64,000 nt of DNA from Apostichopus japonicus (Eukaryota; Echinodermata; Holothuroidea; Aspidochirotida; Stichopodidae): NCBI RefSeq assembly GCF_037975245.1, contig NC_092579.1:13810678-13874677 (forward strand), in the 5' to 3' direction. The notes under the pieces were generated by a model. The model was not told the DNA's origin. It made no database searches and worked only from the letters and a program-made list of their open reading frames with translations. Shown here piece after piece: positions 43,905-56,000 of the stretch (position 1 is its first letter; each line of letters begins with the position of its first letter). The position numbers and the translations under genes are program-made.

Positions 43905-44063
43905 TCTTTTAAACCAAACTACCAAACGACTGATCGGCTCTCAACCTCAGTCACCTAGCATCGGGACTGTGACTGTATGATCATCGTCGGGTGTGCATCA
44001 CCATTCCCCCTCGAAAGGGAACAGATACTACACATGATCTTAGCCAAAAGGCCGAGAAGCAGT
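43905..44063 (-). ncRNA. U2-snRNA-like 5' domain fused to unrelated structured sequence
   Basis: The minus strand from about 44063 reads TGCTTCTCGGCCTTTTGGCT, AAGATCATGTGTAGTATCTG, TTC. About 42 of 45 bases match the U2 snRNA 5' end, including the branch-site-pairing GTAGTA. After TTC (44019) the similarity stops: no stem IIa, Sm site or 3' stem-loops of U2. The downstream part can fold: CAGTCAC/GTGACTG around a 14-nt loop (43947-43974) and a TTCCC/GGGAA hairpin just past the U2 part. It may be a chimeric retropseudogene, a snRNA-derived SINE head, or a divergent U2-like RNA. Functional U2 is unlikely. Confidence 0.6.
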
Positions 44064-44069
44064 ATGAAA

Positions 44070-46350
44070 TGTTTCCCCGAAAGTTATTAGGGCGGTATCG
44101 AAGAACTAAGCATGCATAGACTCCGGATGCTTCGGCTTTGAGTACAACGTTTCTGTATGCTGCCGTGTTGGACGAATCTAATCGTAATAGTCACTACCGA
44201 CTTCGCGATCCCCCCCCCCCCCCCCTCACAATTTTGAAAGGTTGGTAAGAGTGACTCCATAGTTTTCCTTTTCGGGAAAAACAAAAACTGAAAAGGCGAT
44301 TGGGCGAAGTTTGTTCTTATTTTAAGAATAATTTCTCAAAAACAATAAACTACGGTTATGGCCACTTTTAGTAGATTGCTCAGCAGAGTCCTTTTTGTCT
44401 TTAAAAGTAAACACATTGAGTTTTCATCTGATGGTTTTTTTGTTGTATTAATATCGATTAAGCGACACTTTGAAGATCATGTAATCGATTTCACCGGTCA
44501 GCAGTGCTGTTGCTGTAAGCAGAATATTCGTTTCCAAATTACAATAGTCAATAATTGCGAGTCATGGCTTATAGTTGTGGATGACTGCCCCCATTTTTAC
44601 ATTGCTTTATTACTAGAGCCACGTAATGGGCATGCTCATTGCAACGATCATTTTTTTTTCCCTTCTTCACAAGACTGCATAGCAGTACTTTGTAGTTATT
44701 CAGAGAAATGTAAATCAAGAAATCAAGGGAGGGAGGGGGCAGGGGGACACACCTTCCACCGTAAGGCGGAGAAATATGGTTCAGTCGAGGAATCTTTTAC
44801 ATTTCAGCTGGATAAGGATTAGAGCATTGCTACGGGTGTACAGCCCCTTTTCACCCCCTCCCCACCATAAAAAATCCCAAGAGTTTATCAACATAACCTT
44901 GCACTTAGAGTTAATTACAGACCTAATTAACTGGCTAGATATGCCTCAGAATACACAATTTGACGTATAATATTTTATTTATTATTTATTTATTTTGTGG
45001 GCGAACACCCTTAGACATCCTTTCATGGATTCGGCCTCTATGCCCCTTTTTTATAAAGGTTCAGCCACCTACCTAACACAGTCGGGGAATTTAGACCCCC
45101 CCCCTGCCTTCGTCCCCATCTTTAAGATCTCGTTCATACCAGTGCTCAAATGTAATGAAAGTTTAGGATAATGTTACTCATGTTCAAACCTGAGGCATAC
45201 TCATTGATGATTCATTGTTTTAAGGTTATGGGTCAATTTCTTAATTCCCACAAAGTGATGCAACCAAATCATTAATGCAACACGACTGTTTTGCATTGTG
45301 ACATATTTTGCTAAGCAACTTTACTCGATCTCTTTCCGTTTATATTTTTAAAGTCGTTTTGAGAAAACAAAATGATGAAATTGTCGTCCCCGTTTTCTGG
45401 TGATATGTCACTATAGATTTCATGTATGCCGTCTCGGATTGCCAATGTCCCTGTATATACCCTTAATTATTATACCATGTGATGTCTCTGGATCGTTACA
45501 CGTTTCCCAGGATCCAACTATTCCCGAATTTGCCCATCAATAATTTATTTCGGATCAACATCCTTGTTTCTGGGGATGTATTACAGAAACTTTGGGTATT
45601 TGTATTATTATTATTATTAAAACATATACAGCGCCACTAAATGATAGTTAAGATGACCACATATTCCACGTGTTCCTTAGAAACGTACAATTACAAACTG
45701 ACCGTCCCCGTCACCCACCCCCCCCCCCTTTACACCGCCCTGATGTTGACATGATGAAGCAACGACAATGTCATGTCCTCGAATTTGTTGAGAAAATATC
45801 GTTATCTTGTATTCATCTTTCAAGCTGCCTTTCTGTCTGTATGCTTTTTGTATAAGAATCGGGACGATAGTTATTCGTATATGTTCCTATGCAATCGTGC
45901 TGAACATTGCAATAGTGCCTCAATACAGTCCACCAGGTCTTCCATGTTGATAACTTGATAGTGTCCTAAGTACAAATATGTTGGCAATATCACCATCGCT
46001 CATACTAACTATTCGAAAACGGGAGAATAAATCGCGGGGAATTGATCACACGTCCTTCGAGGACCTATAGCAGCTCTCCGTTAACAAGGACGCCATCTTT
46101 ACCATTCTGATCGGAAGAAGAGTATACGTTGAGCAAAATTTCGTGGTAAAGTTACTTGATTACTCCGAACGAATTACAACGAACGCTGGTATATCGTGCT
46201 CTTACTCTGTTTCTCTAGTCGGTGTCGGAATACAGGTTCCTTTTGGCGAACATAAATAGCGCCACCACTCCCATTTGTCGTTTTCGAGGCAGCGCGCTTT
46301 CCATATACATTTCTTCAACCCCCCTAATCAAAGACGGGGTTTTTGTATTG
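44070..46350. other. Intergenic, no gene supported
   Basis: An open frame at 44358-44822 (154 codons) has odd composition and no family match or splice context that I trust. Poly-C runs at about 44211-44225 and 45718-45728. Confidence 0.4.
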
Positions 46351-46357
46351 TATTGTA

Positions 46358-46575
46358 TTTTAGATCCTCCTGCAAGCAGGAACTTGCGGAGAAGTCTCAT
46401 TGGCTTATCAAAGCCACAAGCTGACCGAAGTCAGTCTCTTAGATTCAGATTTAACGTCCATGATTATGAATTGTCAACAACTCTGTAACTGGACGACATA
46501 CATTAATCTTGGAGTGACTCGAACCGGGACCTTATGATTGGAAGGAACCGGCGTTAACCACTGAGCTAACACTCC
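46358..46575 (-). mobile_element. tRNA-derived SINE, second full-length-like copy
   Basis: The same head (GGAGTGTTAGCTCAGTGG on the minus strand, B box GGTTCGAGTCACTCC), body and 3' end AGGAGGATCTAAAATA as at 25053-25279. Here the tail is (ACAAT)n (about 46345-46357). It has a few internal small deletions, for example a loss within the GTCAATTGTC repeat. Confidence 0.85.
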
Positions 46576-46805
46576 TTGGGGTTGTTGATATCCTTCACCC
46601 TCCTCTGTTGTGATGCCTATTATTATTATTATTATTATAGTGCGCGCTACAATATTGGCATTACTTGCCAAGTGAATGATACCTACATGAATGAACGTTC
46701 AAACTTCAAGTTTCATACAGTCTCTGTACATTTGCAGTTTCAAAGGCTACCTGGGTTGCCAGCTTATTCTGCGCCTGTCACGGCGCACACAAATTCCCTC
46801 ATTTT

Positions 46806-46903
46806 GTAGGTACATACATGTAGGTACATACATGTAGGTACATACATGTAGGTACATACATGTAGGTACATTCATGTAGGTACATACATGTAGGTACATA
46901 CAT
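46806..46903. repeat. 14-bp minisatellite, seven units
   Basis: Units GTAGGTACATACAT, one with TTCAT. Seven contiguous copies. Confidence 0.95.
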
Positions 46904-46909
46904 GACAAT

Positions 46910-48680
46910 ACATTACTCCCTGATGTTTTGTTCGCCCAAATAAACTAAAACAATGAGCAACCGAAAAGCTCTCTCAATACTGCAAGCACTCCACGCGCAC
47001 TACAATACTGCGTATTTGCAGGAAAATGTCGTTCTATTTATTTACCTAATATTTGATGTGATGTATGAAAGACCTAATCAATACGTTTATTATTGATACT
47101 CGCTTGTGGACTTGGTGAACTCAATGAAGACTTTGTGTGTTAAATTTAAACCGGAGATCTGCAATACACCAACTTCCTCAGACCATGGAGGTAAAACAGA
47201 CCTCCATGCTCAGACCAAGTGGGGACATGTCAGTATATTCACTACTTAAACGTTTATAATGTTAGCCCATATGACTTGAAAATAGTCGTAACGTGATAAC
47301 ATACACTAGTAAAATCAAGCTACACCCAAATCTGGTATTACAAAGCAGTTTGTACGAAACGTCAAGAAAATTGTGACGTAAAACATATACAGATGAAAGG
47401 AACTTGTTAAATATGTTCATTAATGACCCGACATGACCGCATCATTGAATCACGTTACTCAGAAATGGACTTCACCAAATCAATTTGTATGTTGCAAACT
47501 TGATCCTATTTTAAACTTGGAAAATAGCTGGAAAAAAAATGTCATTTCCAAGAAGGCGGAACCCTCACAGAACCAAAGCCCACCACACAGTGATTAAAGT
47601 AAAGGCCTATATGTTCCCCCCTGTGCAGCACGATCAATACAAGAGTCAACACAATGGACTTGAGCCTTTGTCACAAATTAAAGGGTCAACACAAAGGGTG
47701 CCCTAATTAATGACCACAAGACCCTGTACCGCATTGAATGAATAACAGTTGCCATTCAACCTGATATCTCTGACGTGCAAACTTTGGTAACTACACGAAT
47801 GGAAAACCTTATTACTCAGACCAACCCACTGTCCTCCTCGCTTTAATGACCAGATAGAATATTACAGATTTCAGAGTGGGACAAGTTTTCTATAACCAAA
47901 AAACGTTCATTTCAGAAGGTACAGCGTTACTGTTACGATGCCAATCGAATTATGTAACTGGTTAATCGTCGATCTAAGTCTGGCAGTGGCGAAGTTGTGG
48001 GAAGGGGGTATATATACCCCAAATAATAGCCAGAACCAACACCCCAACACCCCTCCTCCCCCAGAATAATGCAGCTTCTCATGTTACATGTACCAGAATA
48101 CTACTGGAAAAGTCAATACAACAGATATGGCGGAATATGGAACCGGGGATCACTAGAAATACCGCATTCTAACACTTGCTATGTAAACTTAGCAATAATC
48201 AATACTAGATAACGCGTATATCGATCAGACTAATCCAGCGTTCTAGATTTCTTCAATAAGGAATGGTTCGTGAGTTAAATAATAACATTATTTGCTTCTA
48301 TACATTACATCATCCAAAAATTTCCAAATGAGCATGCTAATCGCATGTAAAGAGCAAATTTGAAAGAAGAAAAAATAAATTCGATAGTTGACTAACCAAG
48401 GATATGAACTACATTGGGAAAGCATTTTAACAACCTATGATTTATCAAAATGAGGATAGAAAGCTGCTTTAAGAACAGGGCTGCCTAGTTCGTGTTTGCT
48501 TCTCCTAAGATATTATGGGCTGGGACAGGGTGGGGTGGGGCAGGGATGGGGAGAGGAAATATTGATAGTTGAAGGGGAGTGGGGAGGGTAATGGAGAGGG
48601 ACGAGAAATTGCATAAAATACGACAAGCAAAGAGAAAACAGAAACAATGGATTATGCTTGGCACTTTAAAAATATAACAC
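46910..48680. other. Intergenic, nothing recognised except a lone transposon-like end
   Basis: CAGTGGCGAAGTTGTGGG at 47983 resembles a hAT left end, but no matching right end was found. The G-rich run GGGTGGGGTGGGGCAGGG at about 48528 is quadruplex-prone. Confidence 0.35.
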
Positions 48681-48690
48681 ATTTTATGAT

Positions 48691-51600
48691 TTTATTTCTT
48701 CTCCTTCATATGTACAAAACCTGCCGCACATGCTGGTGTTAAACTCGCACCAACATGACGATCAGGTTCCCAATCATTTGTTAATACTTTTACTTTATAC
48801 ATGTGTAATTACTTTCTAAGGAAGGAAGGAAGGGAGGGGGACAAAAAAAAAGGAGGGGGGGTGGGAACAGAAAAAAAAGAAACACTGAACTTTGCATAAT
48901 AATAAAGGCATATATAATACAATAACAAAACCATATCAACACCTACATGCCAGAATATATATATATGTCAAAGATGGAAAGAAAAAAAATGAAATGGGTC
49001 AGTAATAAAAATCAAAACAAAACTTCATAACAATGCCCCTAAATGTTCGCTCAAAAGAGAACAGTTTTGATATTTTGTAGTCCTTTCACCCCTAAGAGTA
49101 TGAACAATGGTTGAATACTTTTGCAGCTCTGAGGGGCCAGAAACAAAGAAAGAATAAAACCACCAAAGATCAAAAAAAAAAAAAAAACCCAATAAAAAAA
49201 ACCCAATTCCATAAAACGTTTGAGCAATATGACAAACCCTAATATGATAACGGCCCTAAATGTCATTATTTTATGAAATACTCCACACACACAAACAAAG
49301 CAGTACCCCAATAAACCCATCCCCCCCCCCCTTACAAGCACACAAAAACAAAAACCATACACACAACCCTGGCAAAATTCTTGAATGTGTATCTCATGTA
49401 AGTAACAATTGATACCCAATATATATCTTTTTATGCACCCCTAACACACCCCTAACACACCCCTAACAAAATAAATCCATGAGCTTTCCAGTTATGAACA
49501 TGATTTTACTAATTTACTGCAATAAATAGACAAGTTTGTGGTGACTCTTTAATGGAAAACAGAAAAGGCAGACTACAGTAACTAATTGGAATTAATTTTT
49601 GGGGGATGTGGGTGGGGGGGGGGGAAGGGGACTGTATGCAAATCAAACTTAACTTTGCATATAAATGTCAAGTCATAGGAGGGACATACAATAACCTCTA
49701 AAACATACTTTTTGATGCTCGATGTACGCACAAACAGTTGCTAAAAAAGTTTGATTATTTGACATCAGATCAAAAGAGTCTCCGAGTTGAGGACTGAAAT
49801 ATCCTGAAAATATGATATTTTCCAGCACTTATTTTTCCCCTTTTTTTTTTAAAGAAAAATATGCTCAGTTTATAAAGTAAATTTCAGCCATGTTAGTCTT
49901 ACTGATCAGAACAAGCCCAAATGGGTTGATCCACTTCTAATTAAGGGAGTCTGCCAGTATTGTTTAATTTTAAGAAATGTTGATATATTTGCATTTCCAG
50001 GATGAACCAAACAGATCAAGTTTAAACCGGTTTTGGCGTGCAAAGAAGAAGAAGACGACGACGAGAAGAATACATAAATTAAATAATATTTAAAATAAAA
50101 CTTTGAAAAAGTTTTTATGACATTATGATGTTTTTTTTTGGGGGGGGGGGAGAATTTTGACAAGAATCAAGTCATGTCGGTAGTGTAAGAAGTTTGCAGT
50201 CACCCTCAACATCTCCATGGCAACAAATCATTGATGTGTGTGTACAAGGGATGAAATTGCCAATTTTTGTCAGAAAGTTATGCATTGCATTATAGTGTTA
50301 CTGAACCCTATTGCATCCTATTGTATCCTATTGTATCTTATATCATAGCATAGCATATCATATCATTGATTGTATATATATGTATTGAGGACTCGTGTCC
50401 TAACCTCAAACACAGTGAGAAAATGTTTGCTTTGTCATAGCATTTACAGACTCCTGGTTCAGTGTCACAGAGTGACCTACTTCTGCCCAACAATCTGTTT
50501 AACCGAAGAGATATCCGTAAAATCTTTCTGCAGTCTTTTTGAGACTTTCTGATATGACTTGGTATTTATCAGTGAGTCCTGTAGTAAATAAGAACATCAT
50601 AACTGAATATGTTAATTGAATACAGGTAACGATTATTAGCGACAAAAAATTGAGAATACCACAGAATTAACACACAACCTTGAGAGAATACAGTCACCAT
50701 TTGAAAAAAAAAAAAAAAAAAAAAAAAACTTCTCTTAGAATATAAATGCTAAAAGCATCTTTGATACTTTGTCTCTATGGTAACCGAGCACACCGACACA
50801 AAAGACGTTTGCATCTTCTATTTCGATGAATTTGTCAAAAAAAAAGAATCTTATCACCTTAGATTCATGTGAAGATTGTGTATTTGACAGCGGCATTCCA
50901 CGCCGTGGTTAACGCACACAACACAAACCGTAATTACGGCACAACACACTTCTCTCCTGGATTCTCCCTAAATGGGATTCGGTCACAGGGGAGAAAACCA
51001 TTGCCAACTTTCTTGCCTGAGGTGACACTTAAAAGTTAATCATAGAAAAATTCAGGCTAACCTGGCAGCCAGCAATCATTGCAAGTGTTGCCAATTAATG
51101 AGAGGGAAAAAAGAAGTCTGGTCTACGGGGGCCTAGCCGTAATTACTTCTAGCAATTAAGATGGATTGCGCCAGAAACTTGCCAAAATACCCATACTGTC
51201 TTTTCATATGTCAAGATGAAATTCTAATAATATTGGGCGATCAACCACAAATCCCCAAAATGCGAGAATACCCATTGTCGCCAATTTAAATCCGTAGAGA
51301 AACCCAATCAAGGGAAACAGTCAAACAGTTCCAAGAGATTTTTACCTCGGGAATGCAAGCTGTTTATGACTTTTTCTTTGCAAACAATAGCTTAGCAAAC
51401 TGGGATGTGAGGAGATTAACATCAAAAAGATTTCTTTTTTTAAGGAAGTAGCTTTTTAAGCCTCGTCGATGCTTCTTGCCAAGCCCTGTGACGGCAGGTC
51501 GTTAAACTGTTCAAGAAGGACGCTTGATCTCAGAAATTATTTGCAAATGTTTTCTTCAGTTGATTATGAATTTTTTCTCCCTCATTCTGAGGATAATTCT

Positions 51601-52936
51601 GTCATCAAAAAAAGTCAGTAAAATTTCACTCAAAACTTCTAAACGAGGGATATTCTCATCAGATGTGTTAGGGTTTTAAAGGTTCCTTCACTCAAGCCAA
51701 GCAGTATCAGTAGGGTAATATGGAGTCCCTTACTTCATCCTTATTCCCCCAATCCAAATACTCTTCCTGATACACATATTTTAATTTACCTAATTTAATT
51801 ATCTTGACCTGAATTAATGTCACAGACATGTAATACATGATAATTCGACTCCTCACATATCTTATATTCAAAGTTTACATGGATAGAAGCAATGGCTGTT
51901 GATCAGTCACAACCTTGCTTCTCTCAATAATCTGAGGTAGGGAAGCTGCATTTGCTCTGACATTTTGGAATTCTTTGGAGATTTTACATATGACTAGATA
52001 TTCTGTTTGTTGTCAGCCCGTTGACCAACATCTGGGAATCGACATGATATACTTAGTCTTTTTTCCAAAAAAATAATCCAGGGATAAAAAAATAAATATA
52101 AATGTTTCAGTCAGAACTGTTACGTCAACAAGGATTCGTGATTCGTATGGCATAATTATAAGACAATCGTCACTAATATCCTAATCCATAGATACTCCTA
52201 ATTTGCGAGGACAATTCCGATAATACAACACGCCCCCTATCTAAAGTTGTAGGCGGGTTTAACGAGCCTATTAATTAATGTCTTTTGTGGTCTTCTAAAC
52301 TTCATAGCTATTTCTTCTTCTTCTTCTTTGCAAATAATGACATTAAAAACATCCAGTAATAGGACTTAACATAATAGTTCCCCCTTTTCCCACCCCCTTT
52401 GTTACCAAACTGATACTCTGGAAGCATTAATGCATATTCAGCACTCATGAATATTAATACAATCCACAACCAATGAGGAAGGAGCAAGTGTGGGAAGCAG
52501 CCTTGACAATTTCTTATAGAGTTCTCACAAAACTATGAAGGCATGAAAAAAAAAAAAAGAAGAGTTTTGGAAAAATAAAACAAGAAAAGCCTCTACAGAT
52601 CAATGAATGTAAGGCAGGTCATTTTAAAATACAATAATATTAAGCCATATCAAGACCATCCTGGCTAATGACTGTGAGTTACAACCCAAATTTAAGCAGA
52701 TTTGCTCGGACTTGTGAGTTTATGATCACTCACAGAAACGCAAGCACACCAATATTCCAGTCGTTCCTCACACACGCACCGATGAGTAACTAGAACCGAT
52801 ACATTTGAGGGGAATTCCCCCATCTTAATTCTCTTTTTGTTTTCCTCTCTCAGAAATCCTATCCCATCATGGCAAAATTTCCAAGTTTCGTTGAAAGTTA
52901 TTCCTCCAGCAGCTGAGCTCAGAACGCCCCCTACAT
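48691..52936 (-). other. Possible Axin 3' untranslated region
   Basis: This follows the Axin stop codon on the minus strand. No other gene is visible in it. A minus-strand AATAAA at 48691-48696 could be its poly(A) signal, which would give a 4.2-kb 3' UTR. That length is plausible but unproven, and nearer signals may be used. It contains ACACCCCTAAC x3 (49437-49467) and poly-C, poly-A and poly-G runs. Confidence 0.3.
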
Positions 52937-53069
52937 CTATGTCTCTTGGCCCTCCACTTTCTCCACTTTGCCGACAATCTTGCCTTCATAGACTGGAAGG
53001 ACAGCGTCGTCGTCCGAAATGATCTGATGAACCACACCAAATTCTTCGCTGGGCATCTTAAAGGTGTAC
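52937..53069 (-). CDS. axin: Axin last coding exon (C-terminal half of DIX, stop)
   Basis: The acceptor CACCCTGCAG is followed by the base completing Arg, then [13 protein letters not shown] and onward to [10 protein letters not shown] and TAG (52939-52937). The five residues after KVEKV extend slightly past the usual vertebrate end. Confidence 0.93.
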
Positions 53070-56000
53070 CTGCAGGGTGAGAAGAGAAAAAAAAACCGAG
53101 TCAAAATCCTGACATGTGTACAATTCTGTGGTGATCCCAAGTTGTTTTCAAACTTGAGTGACCTTTTCAAATGGCATCCTTTATTTCCCTAATTGCAACT
53201 AGGCTTTCATTTAAACTTATCAAATTTAAAGGAATAAAAAAGCTTTTGTATCTGTCCTATAAACCTCATTTTTTTTTATGCCGTCATGCTTTCTGTGAAG
53301 AAGGAAGCATTTTCTTTAACTCAAATTGAAAAGAACAAGAGATTGAACGATTAACCTAAAAAAGTATAAATATACTGTAGGTCTTTTTCTGGATTTGATG
53401 ATTTAGGCAATTATTGCCTACCCACAACATTGCGTTACCATAGCAACTGCCAACTTTCTTTGGTGCATAATTCTCACTTGTATCAAAAGCCAGATAAGCC
53501 AGTCGCCAGAATTTCTCAGAAACTACAAGCAGCTCAACGCATGCATAAAAACATTGCAAATTAACACTCCAATAAACTTGTACGTCATACCTCGCTTAAA
53601 ACAAGAACCATCCACAAATCGCCATTCAGGAGAATCTGGCCAAAGAACGAACGGAATTGAAACAAAAGTTGAACCTTACACACCAAGCACATAAATAAAT
53701 CGCTCTCACATGAGAGCACAAAATGGCCGTTCCTAATATCGCTCAGAAAATGTCTTCGATGTTATTCAAATTAATATCACGAAAGCTGATTCGGAATTTA
53801 CGGCCACTAGGGTGCTGATGAAGCTAGGGAAACGAGGCCGATGCTTTTCCGACAATTCCGGTAAGCTTCCAAAACCAGATCGCTGAGGGAGATTAAGTCA
53901 ACATCTGTCCCCTACGGGCAAGACTTGTTCAAGGTGCATAAATTATGCAAACTTCCTTTTTTTTTTTAATACCTTCTGGGTGAAAATAACATTTGAGTGT
54001 CTAAACTACCACACACATATATACCACAGATCTATGATGCTTGAAAGTGATAACAGCAATGGAATTTGTAATCTTTTTCATGCAATCTGGAGTGCAAGTT
54101 TTAGCCTAATATATTGAATATTTTCAGGAAAATACAAAACCAAAGTCACGGCTAAGTTATCGAGAGCATTTATTGTTTTAATTAAAATAACAGTGACAAA
54201 AAAATGGCAACACAAAACTGGTAATTTTTCTCCCATTGTACCTGTGCATATTTTCTGAAAAATTTAAGCTATATACATAAACGATGATATTTTGGGAACA
54301 AACTCTTGACTGCCAATTCCATAATATCCCCTTCCCCCAGTGTTTTAATCTTTGGGTTCACAAATTTTAGAAAATATGTGAAGCTGTGCAAACACACTTA
54401 TACAAGAATAAACTAACTTACATTTTCTCTCCAGCTTCATTACAGCCAGGCTACAGGGCAATACTTGTAACTGAGTGATCCAAATGCACAAAAATAATGG
54501 AATTGGTTGAGGTAGGGGAGAATCAGCAATGGGGTAGGGGAGAATCTGAATGGGGTAATGGGAGGATTCAAATGGGGTAAGGGAGGAAAGGGTAGGGGAA
54601 AGAGGGTATTAAACAATTTTCCAACATATAAAAATGAACAAACTGCTGATAGTTTCCACACACTGACAACAATTTTTCTCCATGACCAATTCTTGCTGAA
54701 TTTTACAATGGCTAGCCGATTGATGCAAAATAGCTGAGAGATATGGAAAAGGTTCTGGAAATAAACAATGTTTCTTCACGCTGTTTACAATTTTTCTCCT
54801 CAGTACTTAGTTCACAGAATTTGTTTTTTTTTTGGTTATGCTTTCTCCTTTTTTACTTTCCTTCCTTTTTCTATGATATATATTTTTTTTTGGAAGTAAA
54901 CTCCACAGGACTCCAGGCATATTTTGTGGCTGAGGCTTCACCCTCAAGCCCCAAGGCCACTTCTAAGAAACATAATCTCCCAAGAACCCCTGCAGGGGGA
55001 AGAAAACCTCTCCTTAACCAAAAAAAAAAAAAATTACAAAAAAATTGGGGACCTTGGAGTCGGTGACCTCAGTAGAGTACACTTGACATCCTCCAGAATT
55101 AATTGCTGCTGGATCTTTTCACCATCCGGATCTTAAAATAACTCCGAGAAGAAATAATAATAAACTGATGGAGAGTGCAGGAGTGAGCTGTTACCTTACG
55201 TCTACTGCGACGAAGAAACAACAACGACCCAGGGCTTTGATTTAGCTGGAGCGTGCACCTTAAATGGCTTCGATGATTGTAGCCCCTACGTGAAAAGTGC
55301 TTAGGGTTTGGTGTCGCCATCAACTTATGCATGCAGCTGTCATAAATATCCAAAACCATGTCTGGTTTGGCTTAATTTACAAAATTTAAATGTTTCCTGT
55401 GAACATATATTTATGCATCCAGTAGAAAGGGTTGTACCCGTGATATCAAGTAATGACAACATGAAACCCCCGATGCTGAAAATGGACAACAAGTTTCTCC
55501 CTACATATTGGGGCAGGTGTCCAGCACTGAGACCTCTTTCAGGTAACCTAATGATGAGCACTGGCAGTGTTTTGCTTCTCCTTTGAAAACTAATCATGTC
55601 ACCATATTTCTTTGACAGATCAAATGGGAGTCACCACATCCTCGGGAAGGGGTTCACCCCTCCCCCTATGAATACACTTTTGGAAAACTACAGAGGATTA
55701 CATATCAAATGTTGCCATATTTACAGCTTTATACACCAGTTTTGTACATGATAAAATTTCCTAACATTTTCATTCTGTTTTAGGCAATTTAAGGTGAATA
55801 TCATGTTTTCCAAAATGGTGACATTTAATGATGCAGATTGCATGTGAAGCTCTTCTGAGTCTTTGTATCGTAAGAATAGCGGTATTTGAACATCACAAAG
55901 ACCTTTAGAAAATCGGGACTCTTTAGTTATGCCGACAACGGGACGATATCATTTCCTAACAAAAGGGTGAGAATCCAACAAAAATTTAGGGGGAAGTACT

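Noticed and set aside
44358-44822. 154-codon open frame beginning MATFSRLLSRVLFVF
   Set aside because: No family resemblance, no splice or promoter context, low-complexity end; probably chance.
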